From Amycolatopsis umgeniensis (GTDB taxonomy: Bacteria > Actinomycetota > Actinomycetes > Mycobacteriales > Pseudonocardiaceae): 64,000 nt of DNA. The notes under the pieces were generated by a model. The model did not search any database. It had not been told where the DNA came from and saw only the letters and a program-made list of their open reading frames with translations. The stretch spans positions 5,890,001 through 5,954,000 of the forward strand of contig NZ_JACHMX010000001.1 of assembly GCF_014205155.1 (NCBI RefSeq), in the 5' to 3' direction. Of the stretch, positions 62,552 through 64,000 are shown piece after piece. Positions within the stretch are counted from its first letter, which is position 1. Each line of letters starts with the position of its first letter. A program made the translations under genes and the position numbers.

Positions 62552-63901
62552 ATGGCAGACACGAAAAAGCGCTGGGGCAGACGGGGAGTGCTCGCGGCCG
62601 CGGTGGTGGTGACGGGCGCGGTGCTCGCTCCCCTGGCGAGCCCGGCCCTCGCGAGCGCGGCCGAGACGGCCGGGGCCCGGCGGGATCCGGTGCGGTCGCT
62701 GGACCGGGTGGCGCATCCGCTGCGCTCGACCGAGCCGGGCCGGGACACCGCCGACCTGCGGGCCTTGGGCGCGATGATCGGCGGCGCGAAGGTGGTCGGC
62801 CTCGGCGAGGCCACGCACGGTTCCCACGAGTTCTTCACCATGAAGGAGCGGGTCTTCCGGCATCTCGTGGAGGAGAAGGGGTTCCGGGCGTTCGCGCTGG
62901 AACTGAGCTGGTCCGCCGGTCTCGAGATCGACGAGTACGTGCAGACGGGCAGGGGTGACGCCCGGGAAATCGCGAAGCGGACGCTGACCGGTTCCCCGTG
63001 GGATCGCGACGAGTTCGTGAGCCTGATCCGGTGGATGCGCGACTACAACCGCGCGCATCCCGGCCGCACCGTGCACTTCGTCGGCGACGACCTCGGCGCG
63101 CCGTCGGTGAACGACGCGTTCTTCGCCAGGATCACCGGCTACGTGCGGCAGCACCACCCGAAGGCGTTGCCCAGGCTCAACGAGCTGTACACAGGGCTGC
63201 GTCCGATCGACGACGCGTTCGCCTACCTCCGCAAGCCGCTCGGCGAACGGCAACGGCTCGCCACCCAGGCGGAACAGGCCTTCGAGCTGGTCAAAGGCCT
63301 GATGGGCGCGGACCCCTACGACTGGACAGGGCAGCACGCCCGGTTCGTCGCGCAGACCGCCCGGTTCCTCGCCGTCGACCTCACGGATCCGAAGTCGCTG
63401 CCCACCGCGCAGATCCTGCGCGACAAGGCGATGGCGCAGAACGTCGCCTGGTGGCAGCAGCGGACCGGGCACAAGATCCTGCTGTCCGCGCACAACGGTC
63501 ACGTCTCCTACGTCACCGACAACCCGGGGCTGTACCCGAAGACCCAGGGCGCCTTCCTGCGCGAAACGCTCGGCCGGGACTACCTGCCGATCGGCTTCAG
63601 CTTCGACAGGGGTTCCTTCCTGTCCAAGGACACGGCGGTCGGCGGCGACTGGAAGCGGTTCTCCGTGCCCGCCGCGCCCGCGGGCTCGAACGAGCACGCT
63701 CTGGACCAGGTCCGGTTCGAGGACTTCTACCTCGACGTCCGCACCGCGCCGCCCGCCGCGCGCGCCTGGCTGGACACCGCCCGGCCCACCCGCACGATCG
63801 GCACGCAGTTCCCCGTCGACCCGGCGCCCATCTCGCTCGGGCGCTCCTACGACGTCGTCATCCACCTGCACGACGTCCGTCAGGCCGATCTGAGAAGGTA
63901 G
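62552..63901 (+). CDS. Exported erythromycin-esterase-family protein
   Basis: 449 residues. A twin-arginine-like signal (KRWGRRGVLAAAVVVTGAVLAPLASPALASAAE) suggests export. The esterase fold shows GLGEATHGSHEFFTMKERVFRHLVEEKGFRAFALE (catalytic His region) and LLSAHNGHVSYV. Macrolide esterases EreA/B belong here, but most members have no proven antibiotic substrate and an exported one is unlikely to protect ribosomes. The ATG at 62552 follows GAAGGGG at 8 bp. Confidence 0.9.
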   Translation: MADTKKRWGRRGVLAAAVVVTGAVLAPLASPALASAAETAGARRDPVRSLDRVAHPLRSTEPGRDTADLRALGAMIGGAKVVGLGEATHGSHEFFTMKERVFRHLVEEKGFRAFALELSWSAGLEIDEYVQTGRGDAREIAKRTLTGSPWDRDEFVSLIRWMRDYNRAHPGRTVHFVGDDLGAPSVNDAFFARITGYVRQHHPKALPRLNELYTGLRPIDDAFAYLRKPLGERQRLATQAEQAFELVKGLMGADPYDWTGQHARFVAQTARFLAVDLTDPKSLPTAQILRDKAMAQNVAWWQQRTGHKILLSAHNGHVSYVTDNPGLYPKTQGAFLRETLGRDYLPIGFSFDRGSFLSKDTAVGGDWKRFSVPAAPAGSNEHALDQVRFEDFYLDVRTAPPAARAWLDTARPTRTIGTQFPVDPAPISLGRSYDVVIHLHDVRQADLRR

Positions 63902-64000
63902 TGACGCCGCGCCCGTTTAGGGGTTTTCAACCCGGTTTTCCTGGCGCGCCGCGGCGGATCTCGGTAGTAGTCGAAGTGTTCGCTTTCGCGGCACCCCAGT

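Noticed and set aside
62552..63901. Macrolide resistance gene
   Set aside because: Family membership is clear, but an export signal and lack of linkage to macrolide or resistance genes make a resistance role unsupported.
1..64000. tRNA, rRNA or riboswitch genes
   Set aside because: I looked through intergenic regions for cloverleaf-type TTCGANNC boxes and known leader motifs and saw none that could be supported by eye.

Overview
This 64 kb window is chromosomal DNA from a high-GC actinomycete. Coding regions are strongly G/C-biased at the third codon position. GTG and TTG starts are common, and there are many 4-bp ATGA or GTGA gene overlaps. Gene content (snapalysin, small two-domain laccase, ROK regulators, ECF41 sigma factor, 13E12-type HNH protein, Rv1355c-like ThiF protein) and the style of the intergenic hairpins suggest the Pseudonocardiaceae, most likely Amycolatopsis or a close relative. 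That genus call is an inference. I saw no tRNA, rRNA, prophage, transposase or CRISPR array.

Layout, left to right. 1-1310: 3' part of a cytochrome P450, a decayed ferredoxin and a snapalysin-type protease. 1505-6446: a three-gene set of WD40-KAP NTPase, solute-binding/VWA protein and small membrane protein. 6448-8404: a module of a hypothetical gene, a Crp/Fnr regulator and a class III cyclase-fold protein, with matching palindromes in two promoter gaps. 8606-10078: secreted DUF1996 protein. 10305-15608: tctCBA tricarboxylate transporter divergent from its CitA/CitB-type two-component system. 15824-17192: PEP mutase-like enzyme with a TetR regulator and a clear operator. 17450-24898: two ROK regulators, tandem operators, a ribose-type sugar ABC transporter and a Gfo/Idh/MocA dehydrogenase.

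25009-31726 is the most distinctive locus: six translationally coupled genes that match the ebo cluster. They are an inositol-phosphate-synthase-like protein, UbiA-like EboC, an isomerase-barrel/EboA fusion, TatD-like EboB, EboE, and an EboF-type phosphatase. It is followed by 31911-43902, a block of exported oxidative enzymes (two ThuA/sorbosone-dehydrogenase mosaics, one carrying a DUF1080 domain, a small laccase and a cupredoxin/OmpL47 protein) interleaved with two isomerase/epimerase barrels. Together with the upstream transporter and dehydrogenase I read 18881-43902 as one sugar or cyclitol oxidation locus working on both sides of the membrane, plausibly through 3-keto-sugar chemistry. 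This is inference from family content.

44095-45892 is an ECF41 sigma unit with recognisable cognate promoters. 45971-55167 is mixed housekeeping and accessory content: BCCT transporter, GlxA regulator, TraB-like protein, small membrane proteins, TetR plus flavin monooxygenase, and HNH endonuclease. 55364-58143 pairs a KAS III enzyme with a GNAT-ThiF fusion, a likely small biosynthetic unit. 58455-63901 holds an SDR, a GT87 glycosyltransferase, an AraC regulator, an exported intradiol dioxygenase with a chitin-binding-type tail, and an erythromycin-esterase-like protein.

Intergenic DNA is rich in long hairpins, mostly at gene 3' ends: three copies of a GCGAAAGTGGCTTTCGC double hairpin, two copies of a GTGAAGGCCCCCTTCCCT terminator, and two clusters of a 21-bp CGCGTGATC repeat. 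A palindrome GTCCANNNTGGAC is also over-represented, inside genes as well as between them.
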